Source: Chlamydiae bacterium SM23_39
GTDB lineage: Bacteria; Chlamydiota; Chlamydiia; Chlamydiales; SM23-39
Length of the DNA stretch: 32,148 nucleotides
Direction: 5' to 3'
NCBI GenBank assembly: GCA_001303765.1
Contig: LJUH01000009.1
Location: 1-32,148 of the forward strand
Shown: positions 21,963 to 29,699 of the stretch, one piece after another
Position numbering within the stretch: position 1 is the first letter of the stretch
Layout: every line of letters begins with the position of its first letter
Notes under the pieces: model-generated
What the model was told of the DNA's origin: nothing
The model's database searches: none
What the model saw: the letters and a program-made list of their open reading frames with translations, nothing else
Made by a program: the position numbers and the translations under genes

Positions 21963-23459
21963 TTAATCTAAAGCCGTTGCAACAGAAATAGTTTCTTTTT
22001 GAGATGCCAATTCATTAAACTGTTTACCCAATGATCTAACAGCAGTTATCCAAATAGCAACAATAAATAAAAACAAAATAGCTATGTAAGGAGCTGTAGC
22101 AGAAAGAGTAGAAAATATTATTAAAAATCCTTGATGAATAATAGAACCTCCAGATTTTCCTATCCTCGATCCAATCCCATCAATAGCAGCTTTACCTTTA
22201 AATTTAGACTCTTTATCTAAGGGAATAAAAGAGATCTCCTTCGTTGCATCAAAAAGAGTATATTTAGAAACTTTTGTCATACAATTTTGGATGCTTCCAA
22301 AAAAAACACTCATCACAAGTGGGGTAAACCCAAAAAAACTTAAAATAGTTATTGAATTAAAATTTTTTAAGAATAAAAAAGAGAAAAATAAAATAGAAGT
22401 TATTAGAATAATAAAAGGAGTTATTAAAGCATTAAACGTCCATGAAAATCTTCTTAAAAAATTACCTGAAATAAATATAGCTACAATAGTTGATAAGATA
22501 CCCATTAATATCATTATTTGGCCCATATAAAAATTATAATCTGCAGCATTAGGATAAAGCTGTTTAACCTGATTTTTCCATATAATCTCAACTAAGTTGA
22601 TAGCAACATGATAGCTCATAACAATAACTGCTATGCAGATGAGATATTTTGATTTAGCAAGATAAAAAAAATTTTTTTTTATTGATATTTTATCTTTTTT
22701 AAAATTTTTTTGTTCTCCTTGAATTTTAGGAATTTTTTTATTTAAAAAGAAAAATATCAAAATTATAAAAAATGCTGAGATAATTATTAACCCATTTAAA
22801 AATAAGACTGATTGATCCCATCCTGTTTTACCAAAAGGTATTTTATAATTAAAAATATTTTTTGAAAAAATCATACTAGTTTTTCCTGAAACTATACTTG
22901 CAAGGTTAGCTCCTACAAAAAAAAGAGAATAAAATCTTTTTGCTTCATTAACTGACATTATATCATTTGCAAATCCCCAAAAAAGAACTGTCAAAATAAT
23001 AGTTCCCCACAATTCTGCCATTACATAAAAAAGAGTGAATGGCCAATTTCTTATTAAAGAGATAAAGCCTTTAAATCCTACCGGCAAAAAATGTTCTAAT
23101 TTTTTAACCAAACCTTCAGGACATAAAAAATCTCTTAAAGGATATAAAAAAAATATAAATAGAATAAAAAAAAGTAGAAAGATAAATATCATAATATAAA
23201 AAACATTTTCTCTAGAAAATTTATTTGAAATTTTAGAATATATATAAGTTATAATAATTGCAGAGGGAAGCATAACCCAAACTTTTATAAAAGGAATAGT
23301 CTCTGCGCCAGAATTAGGAGCTGTTATAACTAATGTATCTTTAGCTATTTTTAACGTATTATAATTAAATGATATTAAAAAAAATATTAGGAACATCGGA
23401 ATAAATTTTTTATATTCTTTCTTTTTTACTGGCCAAAAAATATTTTTTAAATCCTTCAT
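21963..23459 (-). CDS. tlc: ATP/ADP (nucleotide) translocase, NTT/Tlc family
   Basis: This inner-membrane antiporter of intracellular bacteria imports host ATP in exchange for ADP (Npt1 type). The 498-residue product has about 12 hydrophobic helices. Its N-terminus matches chlamydial Npt1 closely in pattern: FWPVKKKEYKKFIPMFLIFF, ISFNYNTLKIAKDTLVITAP, NSGAETIPFIKVWVMLPSA. Later blocks RNWPFTLFYVMAELWG and FWGFANDIM and the C-terminal KEISFIPLDKESKFKGKAAID also belong to the family. Sequence alone does not separate ATP/ADP exchange from uptake of other nucleotides (Npt2 type), but the N-terminal similarity favours Npt1. It follows pgk on the same strand after 103 bases, in which a possible -10 TATAAT (23503-23498, minus) is seen. 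Confidence 0.93.
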   Translation of the reverse strand: MKDLKNIFWPVKKKEYKKFIPMFLIFFLISFNYNTLKIAKDTLVITAPNSGAETIPFIKVWVMLPSAIIITYIYSKISNKFSRENVFYIMIFIFLLFFILFIFFLYPLRDFLCPEGLVKKLEHFLPVGFKGFISLIRNWPFTLFYVMAELWGTIILTVLFWGFANDIMSVNEAKRFYSLFFVGANLASIVSGKTSMIFSKNIFNYKIPFGKTGWDQSVLFLNGLIIISAFFIILIFFFLNKKIPKIQGEQKNFKKDKISIKKNFFYLAKSKYLICIAVIVMSYHVAINLVEIIWKNQVKQLYPNAADYNFYMGQIMILMGILSTIVAIFISGNFLRRFSWTFNALITPFIILITSILFFSFLFLKNFNSITILSFFGFTPLVMSVFFGSIQNCMTKVSKYTLFDATKEISFIPLDKESKFKGKAAIDGIGSRIGKSGGSIIHQGFLIIFSTLSATAPYIAILFLFIVAIWITAVRSLGKQFNELASQKETISVATALD

Positions 23460-23562
23460 CGAAAAATTCTCTGTTATGTGTTGAAATATTTAAGAAAATT
23501 ATATCTACCTCTTAAGAATTAAAAGAAAACCATTGTATTACAAAAATATTTATTTTTAAAAC

Positions 23563-24747
23563 CTATTTTAAAACTTCTATACCTGGCAAGGTACCATATT
23601 CTATAAATTCTAAAGAAGCTCCTCCTCCTGTTGATAGATGAGAAAACTTTTCTTTTAATTTTAATCTATTAATAGCTGCAAGAGAATCTCCTCCTCCTGC
23701 TATTGTAAATGCCTCAGTAGAAGCTATAGCTTTTGCTATCTCATTTGTTCCATTAGAAAAATTATCCATCTCAAAGACTCCCATAGGACCATTCCAAAAA
23801 ATAGTTTTTGCTAATTTTATTTTTTCTCTCCAGCTATCTATCGTCTGTGGGCCAATATCCATCCCTCTCCATGGAGGTAAAATATCTTGAGAAGAAGATA
23901 TTATCTTTGAATTAGCATTATTTTCAAATTTATCTGCAATAACAATATCTAAAGGAATATTTATTTCTATTTTTTTATTCGAAGCAATAGATAAAGCTTT
24001 TTTTACACTATCTATCTGATCCTCTTCTAAAATAGAACTTCCTACCTTTCTCCCTATAGCTTTTAAAAAAGTAAAAGACATAGCTCCTCCAATAAATAAA
24101 GAATCTACCTGTTCTAAAAGTTTTAATAAAACTTTTATTTTTGTAGATACTTTAGCTCCACCAATTATTGCAAAAAATGGTCTTTTAGGATTTTTTAAAT
24201 ATTTATCTAAAATAGAGATCTCTTTTTCTAATAAAAAACCCATTAATGCTTTTTGAGGAAAATATTGAACAATCTGATAGATAGAGGAATGTTTTCTATG
24301 ACAAGCAGAAAAAGCTTCATTTACATATATCTCGCCAAGAGAAGCTAACTTTTTTGCAAAGGAGGGATCTTTTTCAGGGTTTTCCTCTCCTTCATGAAAT
24401 CTTAAATTTTCTAATAATAATATCTCTCCGCTTTTTAAAGAATTTACTTTTTTTTCAACTTCTTCGCCAATGCAATCAGAAGCCATAAAAACCTCTCTTT
24501 TCAAAAGATCGGATAACTTTTTAGCGCATGGTAAAAGAGATAATTTTTTATCAAATCCTTTAGGTCTACCAAGATGGCTCATTAAAACAAGAGAACAATT
24601 TTTTGAAAGAATATAATTTATTGAGGGAAGAGATAGTTCTATCCTTGAAGAATCAGAAATAATTCCATTTTTTAAAGGCACATTAAAATCTACCCTCATC
24701 AATATTTTTTTTCCTGAGATAGGATAATCTTTAATAGATTTAATCAT
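23563..24747 (-). CDS. pgk: Phosphoglycerate kinase
   Basis: PGK transfers phosphate from 1,3-bisphosphoglycerate to ADP in glycolysis. The 394-residue length is usual. Motifs: RVDFNVPLKNG (substrate-binding Asn/Asp), LMSHLGRPKG (Arg of the basic patch), ENLRFHEGEE, VNEAFSACHRKHSS, IGGAKVSTKI, FWNGPMGVFE and the nucleotide/phosphate loops IAGGGDS and STGGGASLEFIE. All expected active-site segments are present. It lies 28 bases after the dnaQ-like gene on the same strand and upstream of the ATP/ADP translocase, which places an ATP-making and an ATP-importing gene side by side. Confidence 0.97.
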   Translation of the reverse strand: MIKSIKDYPISGKKILMRVDFNVPLKNGIISDSSRIELSLPSINYILSKNCSLVLMSHLGRPKGFDKKLSLLPCAKKLSDLLKREVFMASDCIGEEVEKKVNSLKSGEILLLENLRFHEGEENPEKDPSFAKKLASLGEIYVNEAFSACHRKHSSIYQIVQYFPQKALMGFLLEKEISILDKYLKNPKRPFFAIIGGAKVSTKIKVLLKLLEQVDSLFIGGAMSFTFLKAIGRKVGSSILEEDQIDSVKKALSIASNKKIEINIPLDIVIADKFENNANSKIISSSQDILPPWRGMDIGPQTIDSWREKIKLAKTIFWNGPMGVFEMDNFSNGTNEIAKAIASTEAFTIAGGGDSLAAINRLKLKEKFSHLSTGGGASLEFIEYGTLPGIEVLK

Positions 24748-24775
24748 AAATTAAACATACAAAATATTTAACTTT

Positions 24776-25522
24776 TTATAAATCTAAAAAAGGGCTAGAA
24801 GCTTTTTGAAAATTATTTTCATCTTTTCTATTCTTTATTTCCGTCTTTATAGAATAAAGAAGATCTTGATCAAAATTTTTTCTAAGTGCCCATTTAAGAT
24901 AATCTAAAGGAATCTCTGAAAACCTTCTTCCTTTATATTGCCCTAAAGGCATATTCTTCATAAGAATAGGGTTTTTTAATCTAGATATTAAACCATTTAA
25001 TGTTTTAAATTTTTTAGATAAATTTTTAAAAATCTCTATGTTTATACTTGCATCGCTATAAGCTCTATGAGGGTTTTTTTGTTCTATGTTAAAATGTTTT
25101 CTTAAACTCTCTAAAGAATTAACTGAACACTCACCATATAATCTAGCAAGTCTTAAAGTATCGATATACATATTATCAAAACTGCATGGGATATTATTTT
25201 TTTCTGCTTCTTTACAAATAAGATTTATGTCAAATTTTATGCCATGTCCCACAATTATATGATCTCCAATAAATTTTAAATAATCTGGAAGGATCTCTTT
25301 TATAGTTGGCTTGCCTAAAACCATCTCATCAGAAATATTATGAATATCTTGAGATTGTTTTGGAATAATACATTTAGGATCTATCAAGGTCTCCATTTTA
25401 CCTAATATTCCTTTAAAGTTAAATTTAATAACTGCAATCTCAATAATTCTATCTTTCTCTAAATTTAATCCTGTTGTCTCACAGTCTAAACAGATAAATA
25501 TTTCTTCTTTTAATAATTTCAT
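24776..25522 (-). CDS. dnaQ: DnaQ-like 3'-5' exonuclease (DEDDh) with C-terminal DUF3820-type domain
   Basis: The 248-residue protein has the three exonuclease motifs: FICLDCETTGLNLEKDRIIEIA (Exo I Asp/Glu), HGIKFDINLI (Exo II), and HRAYSDASINIEIF (Exo III, His and Asp). After the nuclease domain (to about 180) comes MPLGQYKGRRFSEIPLDYLKWAL, a short domain of the P-x-G-K-Y-K-G / DYLxW type. DnaQ-family proteins with this tail occur in chlamydiae. It may proofread for DNA polymerase III or act in another DNA or RNA trimming step. Its ATG overlaps the tsaE stop (ATGA), so translation is coupled. Order and orientation match CT538-CT537-CT536 of C. trachomatis. Confidence 0.9.
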   Translation of the reverse strand: MKLLKEEIFICLDCETTGLNLEKDRIIEIAVIKFNFKGILGKMETLIDPKCIIPKQSQDIHNISDEMVLGKPTIKEILPDYLKFIGDHIIVGHGIKFDINLICKEAEKNNIPCSFDNMYIDTLRLARLYGECSVNSLESLRKHFNIEQKNPHRAYSDASINIEIFKNLSKKFKTLNGLISRLKNPILMKNMPLGQYKGRRFSEIPLDYLKWALRKNFDQDLLYSIKTEIKNRKDENNFQKASSPFLDL

Positions 25523-25950
25523 ATTTTAAAAATATTTATTTTTCTTTTATTTTCTTCTTCTGTATTGAAAAGATGAACAACTAAAATTTTTTTTGGTAAA
25601 ATAGAATTTATTCTTTCTGCCCATTCTATTAAACAAATCCCATTTTTATATAAATATTCAGATAAGCCCATCTCAATAAATTGTTTTTCATCTTTTATTC
25701 TAAACAGATCAAAATGATATATTTCAAATTTTCCTTTATAAACATTCAAATAATTAAAAGTAGGACTAGTTATATCCACATCTTTAACATCAGATATTTT
25801 ACTTATTATTCCCTTTATCAATGTAGTCTTTCCTGCTCCTAACTCTCCTAAAAAAGAGATAATAGAATTGGCAGATAACTCTTTTGCTATTCTATTTCCT
25901 ATCTCTTTTGTATCTTCTGCTGAATAAGAAAATATCTCTTCTAACATCAC
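25519..25950 (-). CDS. tsaE: tRNA threonylcarbamoyladenosine biosynthesis ATPase TsaE (YjeE)
   Basis: TsaE is the small ATPase that helps TsaB/TsaD put threonylcarbamoyl on A37 of ANN-decoding tRNAs. The 143-residue product has the usual length and motifs: Walker A GELGAGKTTLIKGI, SPTFNYLNVY, the HFDLFR box with catalytic-type residues, and ICLIEWAERI. The first codon is GTG (25950) directly followed by ATG (25947); with no ribosome site to choose, the ATG may be the true start. It begins right after the stop of the DUF2709 gene and overlaps dnaQ by 4 bases. TsaB and TsaD are not in the window. Confidence 0.93.
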   Translation of the reverse strand: MMLEEIFSYSAEDTKEIGNRIAKELSANSIISFLGELGAGKTTLIKGIISKISDVKDVDITSPTFNYLNVYKGKFEIYHFDLFRIKDEKQFIEMGLSEYLYKNGICLIEWAERINSILPKKILVVHLFNTEEENKRKINIFKI

Positions 25951-26670
25951 TTAACTTTCAAACCATTTCTCTAAAAAACCTTCAAATTCAGGAATTTTAG
26001 AAAGAGCTTTTACAAAATTTGATATCTTATCTTCTTTTAATTGATCTTGTAAAAAATTTAAAAAATTTTTTTCTATTTCAAAACGGTTTTGATTTTGCAC
26101 TTCTATAAGAGAGAGCTGCTTTATATAATTTTTTTTAAAATCTTCTAAAACTCCCTCTTCACTATTAAATAGTTTCCCAGAAATAGAAGATGAGTAAACT
26201 TCTTTAATGATTGGTTCTTTTCTTTTTTTAATATAATTTTTTATTAACTCGGGATCTTCTGATACAAAAAATCTTTTAGCATGAAGCCCTCCTTTCCTCT
26301 CCTTATTTTCAGGACACTTTGATACCCAATCATATATAGCATCTTGAGGATTGGGGTGAGTATTATCTCCAAAAACTTTTCCAGTAAAGGGACATATATA
26401 TACTTTTTTTGTATTCTCATCTACATCTTGCTTTTCAAACTGAACTTTAATAGATGTCTTTCTACAAAGCTTATTCTCTTTTTTTAATTTTTCAATTAAA
26501 TCTTCTACACTTTGATATATCTTCTTCTCATGAGGGAATAAAACAGGTTTAAGCTGATGTATATCCTCTATATAAAAAAGATATGACATTATAAGATCTG
26601 CTTTCTTGTTTTTTTTTAAAAACTCTAAAAGCTTTTTTTTAAATTTATCTGAAATCTTAACTTCCACCAT
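25951..26670 (-). CDS. Conserved chlamydial protein, CT538 / DUF2709 family
   Basis: Function unknown. The 239-residue product is predicted soluble and mostly helical, with central segment KKVYICPFTGKVFGDNTHPNPQDAIYDWVSKCPENKER as the most distinctive part; its two Cys and one His might bind metal, but the spacing is not a known zinc motif. I assign it to the chlamydia-wide CT538 family from sequence memory and because it precedes tsaE and dnaQ exactly as CT538 precedes CT537-CT536. In Chlamydia the neighbour on the far side is trxA; here the next gene is a divergent leucine dehydrogenase. The family is nearly limited to Chlamydiota, so it is a good taxonomic marker for this window. Confidence 0.85.
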   Translation of the reverse strand: MVEVKISDKFKKKLLEFLKKNKKADLIMSYLFYIEDIHQLKPVLFPHEKKIYQSVEDLIEKLKKENKLCRKTSIKVQFEKQDVDENTKKVYICPFTGKVFGDNTHPNPQDAIYDWVSKCPENKERKGGLHAKRFFVSEDPELIKNYIKKRKEPIIKEVYSSSISGKLFNSEEGVLEDFKKNYIKQLSLIEVQNQNRFEIEKNFLNFLQDQLKEDKISNFVKALSKIPEFEGFLEKWFES

Positions 26671-26746
26671 ATTTTTTTAATAAGAGTATCTTTTCAATAT
26701 ATTATTGATCAAGTTCAAAAGAATTTTTTATACTATTTTTTTAAAA

Positions 26747-26776
26747 TTGATTTTGTTTTTAAAAAAATGTTATCAT
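26747..26776 (+). promoter_or_regulatory. Putative promoter of the leucine dehydrogenase gene
   Basis: TTGATT (26747-26752), an 18-nt A/T spacer, TATCAT (26771-26776), then an AAAAGGAG ribosome site (26781-26788) 7 nt before the ATG. The transcript leader would be only about 12 nt long, just long enough for the ribosome site. Confidence 0.5.
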
Positions 26777-26795
26777 ATCCAAAAGGAGTTTTTAA

Positions 26796-27908
26796 ATGAC
26801 CACAATTTATCAAAAACAAAAAAATTTTGAAATTGAAGAAATTCCAATAAATGGATATGAAAAAGTTCTAAAAGTTACAAATAAAAATACAGGATTAAAA
26901 GGCATAATAGCTATACATAACACATTTTTAGGCCCTGCATTAGGTGGAATAAGAATATACCCATACAAAAATTTTGAAGATGCTTTGAATGATGTATTAC
27001 GTCTTTCTAAAGGAATGACTTATAAATCAGCAATAGCAGAGGTAGGTCTTGGAGGAGGTAAGAGTGTTATAATAGCTGATCCAGTAAAAGAAAAAAATGA
27101 AGAACTGCTTTTATCCTTTGCTGAAGTAATAGATAGCTTAGAAGGTAAATATATAGGTGCAGAAGATGTAGGATGTTCTACTGAAGATGTAATGATTATT
27201 AGAAAAAAAACTAAATATGTCACAGGTCTGCCGCATGCAAAAAGCAGCGGGAATCCTTCAGTATTCACTGCATGGGGTACTTTTAGAGGTATTCAATCTG
27301 TTTTAAAAAAGCTTTTTAATGATGTCTCATTAAAAGGAAAAAAAATAGCAGTTCAAGGGATAGGAAGTGTTGGAAGCCATCTAATCCCTCTTCTTTTTTG
27401 GCATGGAGCTGAAATCATTGCTACCGATATAAACAGAAAAAAGAGCGAAGAATTTAAACAAAAATATGGCATTAAAATAGTAGAACCTGAACAAATAATG
27501 GAAGTTGAATGTGATGTGTTTTCTCCCTGCGCAATGGGAGGAATTATTAACTCTAATTCTATAAGCACTCTTAAATGTAAAGCAATAGCAGGTTGTGCTA
27601 ACAATCAACTTTTAGATAAATCAGATGGAGAGCTTCTTCATGAAAAAAATATTTTATTTGCTCCCGATTTTATAGTTAATGGAGGAGGACTTATAAATGT
27701 TTCTTTTGAAATAACAAAACAAGGATATCATCCTAAGGGACCTAGAGATAAAACAGATAAAATATTTGATATACTTATGTCTATTTATGAAATAGCAGAA
27801 AAAAACGATATATCTACAAGCAATGCTGCTATAGAGCTTGCAGAGTATAAAATAAAATATGGTATAGGGAAAAGAATGACTGGAATATATTTTCACCATT
27901 CTTTTTAA
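26796..27908 (+). CDS. ldh: Leucine dehydrogenase (Glu/Leu/Phe/Val dehydrogenase family)
   Basis: The enzyme oxidatively deaminates branched-chain amino acids with NAD+, or runs in reverse. The 370-residue product has the family signature GPALGGIRIYPY, the lysine-bearing GMTYKSAIAEVGLGGGKS (Lys77 and catalytic-type Lys89), the conserved AEDVGCSTEDV, the Rossmann loop VQGIGSVGSHL with acidic ATDIN, and the C-terminal FAPDFIVNGGGLINVS. Length agrees with leucine dehydrogenases (about 350-370) rather than glutamate dehydrogenases. Chlamydia has an orthologous gene (CT773). It has its own promoter-like sequence and ribosome site and is followed 5 bases later by argS, so the two may be co-transcribed. 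Confidence 0.93.
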   Translation: MTTIYQKQKNFEIEEIPINGYEKVLKVTNKNTGLKGIIAIHNTFLGPALGGIRIYPYKNFEDALNDVLRLSKGMTYKSAIAEVGLGGGKSVIIADPVKEKNEELLLSFAEVIDSLEGKYIGAEDVGCSTEDVMIIRKKTKYVTGLPHAKSSGNPSVFTAWGTFRGIQSVLKKLFNDVSLKGKKIAVQGIGSVGSHLIPLLFWHGAEIIATDINRKKSEEFKQKYGIKIVEPEQIMEVECDVFSPCAMGGIINSNSISTLKCKAIAGCANNQLLDKSDGELLHEKNILFAPDFIVNGGGLINVSFEITKQGYHPKGPRDKTDKIFDILMSIYEIAEKNDISTSNAAIELAEYKIKYGIGKRMTGIYFHHSF

Positions 27909-27913
27909 AAAAA

Positions 27914-29647
27914 ATGGCTGTATTAATTTCTATTTTAAAAGAAAAAATTAAAAGATCTATACAAGAGTCTTTTAAAAAAGAATTTGAAAAAAAAGAATTT
28001 TCTCCAGAAATTACACCTTGCACCTCAGAAAAATTTGGCCATTATCAATGTAATGATCCATTAAAACTAACTAAAATACTTAAACAAACTCCTTCAGAAA
28101 TAGCAAAAAAAATAGTCTCAAATATAAAAGATAAAAAAATATTTGAAAAAATAGAAATATCAAAAAATGGTTTTATAAATTTTATTTTTGATAAGAATTT
28201 TATCTCTAATGAGTTAGATGCTATTTTTCAAGATCCCTATTTAGGCGTTATACCTAAAAAAAATAAAAAAATAATTGTAGAATTTTCCTCTCCTAATGTA
28301 GCAAAGGAGCTTCATGTTGGACATCTTAGATCAACAATAATAGGAGAATCTTTGTCTAGATTATTTGAATTTTTAAATTATTCCGTTCTTCGTTTAAACC
28401 ATATAGGAGATTGGGGTACTCAATTTGGAATGTTAATAGCATATTTAAAACAAAAAAAAGAAATTTTAGAACAAGCTTCCCTTTCTGAATTAACCAACTG
28501 GTATAAAGAAGCAAAAAAAAGATTTGAAAAAGATTCAGAATTTGCAAAAAAAACAAAAGAAGAAGTTGTTAAATTACAAAGTGAAGAAAAGGAAGAATTA
28601 GAAATTTGGGAAAAGATCTGTGCTATCTCAAGAAAAGCATACAATGAAATATACAATTTATTAGATGTTAAAATATTAGAAAGAGGAGAATCCTATTATA
28701 ATCCTTTTTTAAAAGGCATTGTCAAAGATTTAGAGAAAAAAAATCTTATAACTATTTCTGATGGAGCAAAATGTATATTTTTAGAAGGTTTTACTAGCAG
28801 AGAAAATACACCTCTTCCTTTAATAGTTCAAAAATCAGATGGAGGATTTAATTATGTGACAACAGATATCGCAGCTATGAAACAAAGAGCCTTAGAAGAA
28901 AAAGCTGATAGAATAATTACTGTAATAGATCAAGGTCAATCTCTCCATTTAAAAATGGTTCACGAAGCTTGTGTTAAAGCAAAATATATAGATCCTTCCA
29001 AAACAAAATTTGAACATGTAGCTTTTGGGGTAGTATTAGGTCCTGACGGAAAAAAATTTAAAACAAGAGAAGGAGAAACAGTAAAATTACTCGATCTTTT
29101 AACAGAAGCGATAAATAAAGCTAAAGAAATTCTTATAAAAAAGGATCCTTTAATCAGCAATCATAGATTAGAAAAGCTCTCCCATATATTAGGGATCAAT
29201 GCGATAAAATATTCTGATCTTTCTTGTCATAGACTTAAAGATTATAAATTTTCATATGAAAGGATGTTGAAGTTTGAAGGAAATACATCTACTTTTTTAC
29301 TCTACTCATATGTAAGAATTATGGGGATTAAAAGAAAATTAAAAAATGATCCTAAAAAATTGTTGAAATTTGCAAAAATAGATTTAAAACATCCAACAGA
29401 AATATCTTTAGGATTGCATCTTATAAGATTTGCTGAAGTTATTGAGAATATGGAAAAAGATCTTCTTCCAAATAGACTTGCAGATTATTTATATGAATTA
29501 GCAGAAAAATTCAATGCCTTTTTTAGAGATTGCCATGTAATAGGCTCAAAAGAACAAAATAATAGATTAAAGCTATGTGAATTAACAGCAAAAATACTTA
29601 AAAAAGGATTTTATATTTTAGGATTACAGGTAACAGAAAGTTTATAA
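27914..29647 (+). CDS. argS: Arginyl-tRNA synthetase
   Basis: ArgRS charges tRNA-Arg, including the tRNA-Arg(ACG) of this window. The 577-residue class I enzyme has an N-terminal Add-1 domain (about 1-110, CTSEKFGHYQCNDPLKL), the HIGH-like VAKELHVGHLRST, NHIGDWGTQFGMLIAYL, VTTDIAAM, and the substituted KMSK region GPDGKKFKTREGETVKL typical of ArgRS. It ends with the anticodon-binding helical domain containing YSYVRIMGIKRK and ending in CELTAKILKKGFYILGL. Length is normal (560-580). There is no ribosome site before the ATG, 5 bases after the ldh stop. The dnaB gene follows after 52 bases. Confidence 0.97.
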   Translation: MAVLISILKEKIKRSIQESFKKEFEKKEFSPEITPCTSEKFGHYQCNDPLKLTKILKQTPSEIAKKIVSNIKDKKIFEKIEISKNGFINFIFDKNFISNELDAIFQDPYLGVIPKKNKKIIVEFSSPNVAKELHVGHLRSTIIGESLSRLFEFLNYSVLRLNHIGDWGTQFGMLIAYLKQKKEILEQASLSELTNWYKEAKKRFEKDSEFAKKTKEEVVKLQSEEKEELEIWEKICAISRKAYNEIYNLLDVKILERGESYYNPFLKGIVKDLEKKNLITISDGAKCIFLEGFTSRENTPLPLIVQKSDGGFNYVTTDIAAMKQRALEEKADRIITVIDQGQSLHLKMVHEACVKAKYIDPSKTKFEHVAFGVVLGPDGKKFKTREGETVKLLDLLTEAINKAKEILIKKDPLISNHRLEKLSHILGINAIKYSDLSCHRLKDYKFSYERMLKFEGNTSTFLLYSYVRIMGIKRKLKNDPKKLLKFAKIDLKHPTEISLGLHLIRFAEVIENMEKDLLPNRLADYLYELAEKFNAFFRDCHVIGSKEQNNRLKLCELTAKILKKGFYILGLQVTESL

Positions 29648-29699
29648 AGAAAGATTTTATCAAATAAAAAAAATTTGTTATTTTACAAAAAAGAATATT

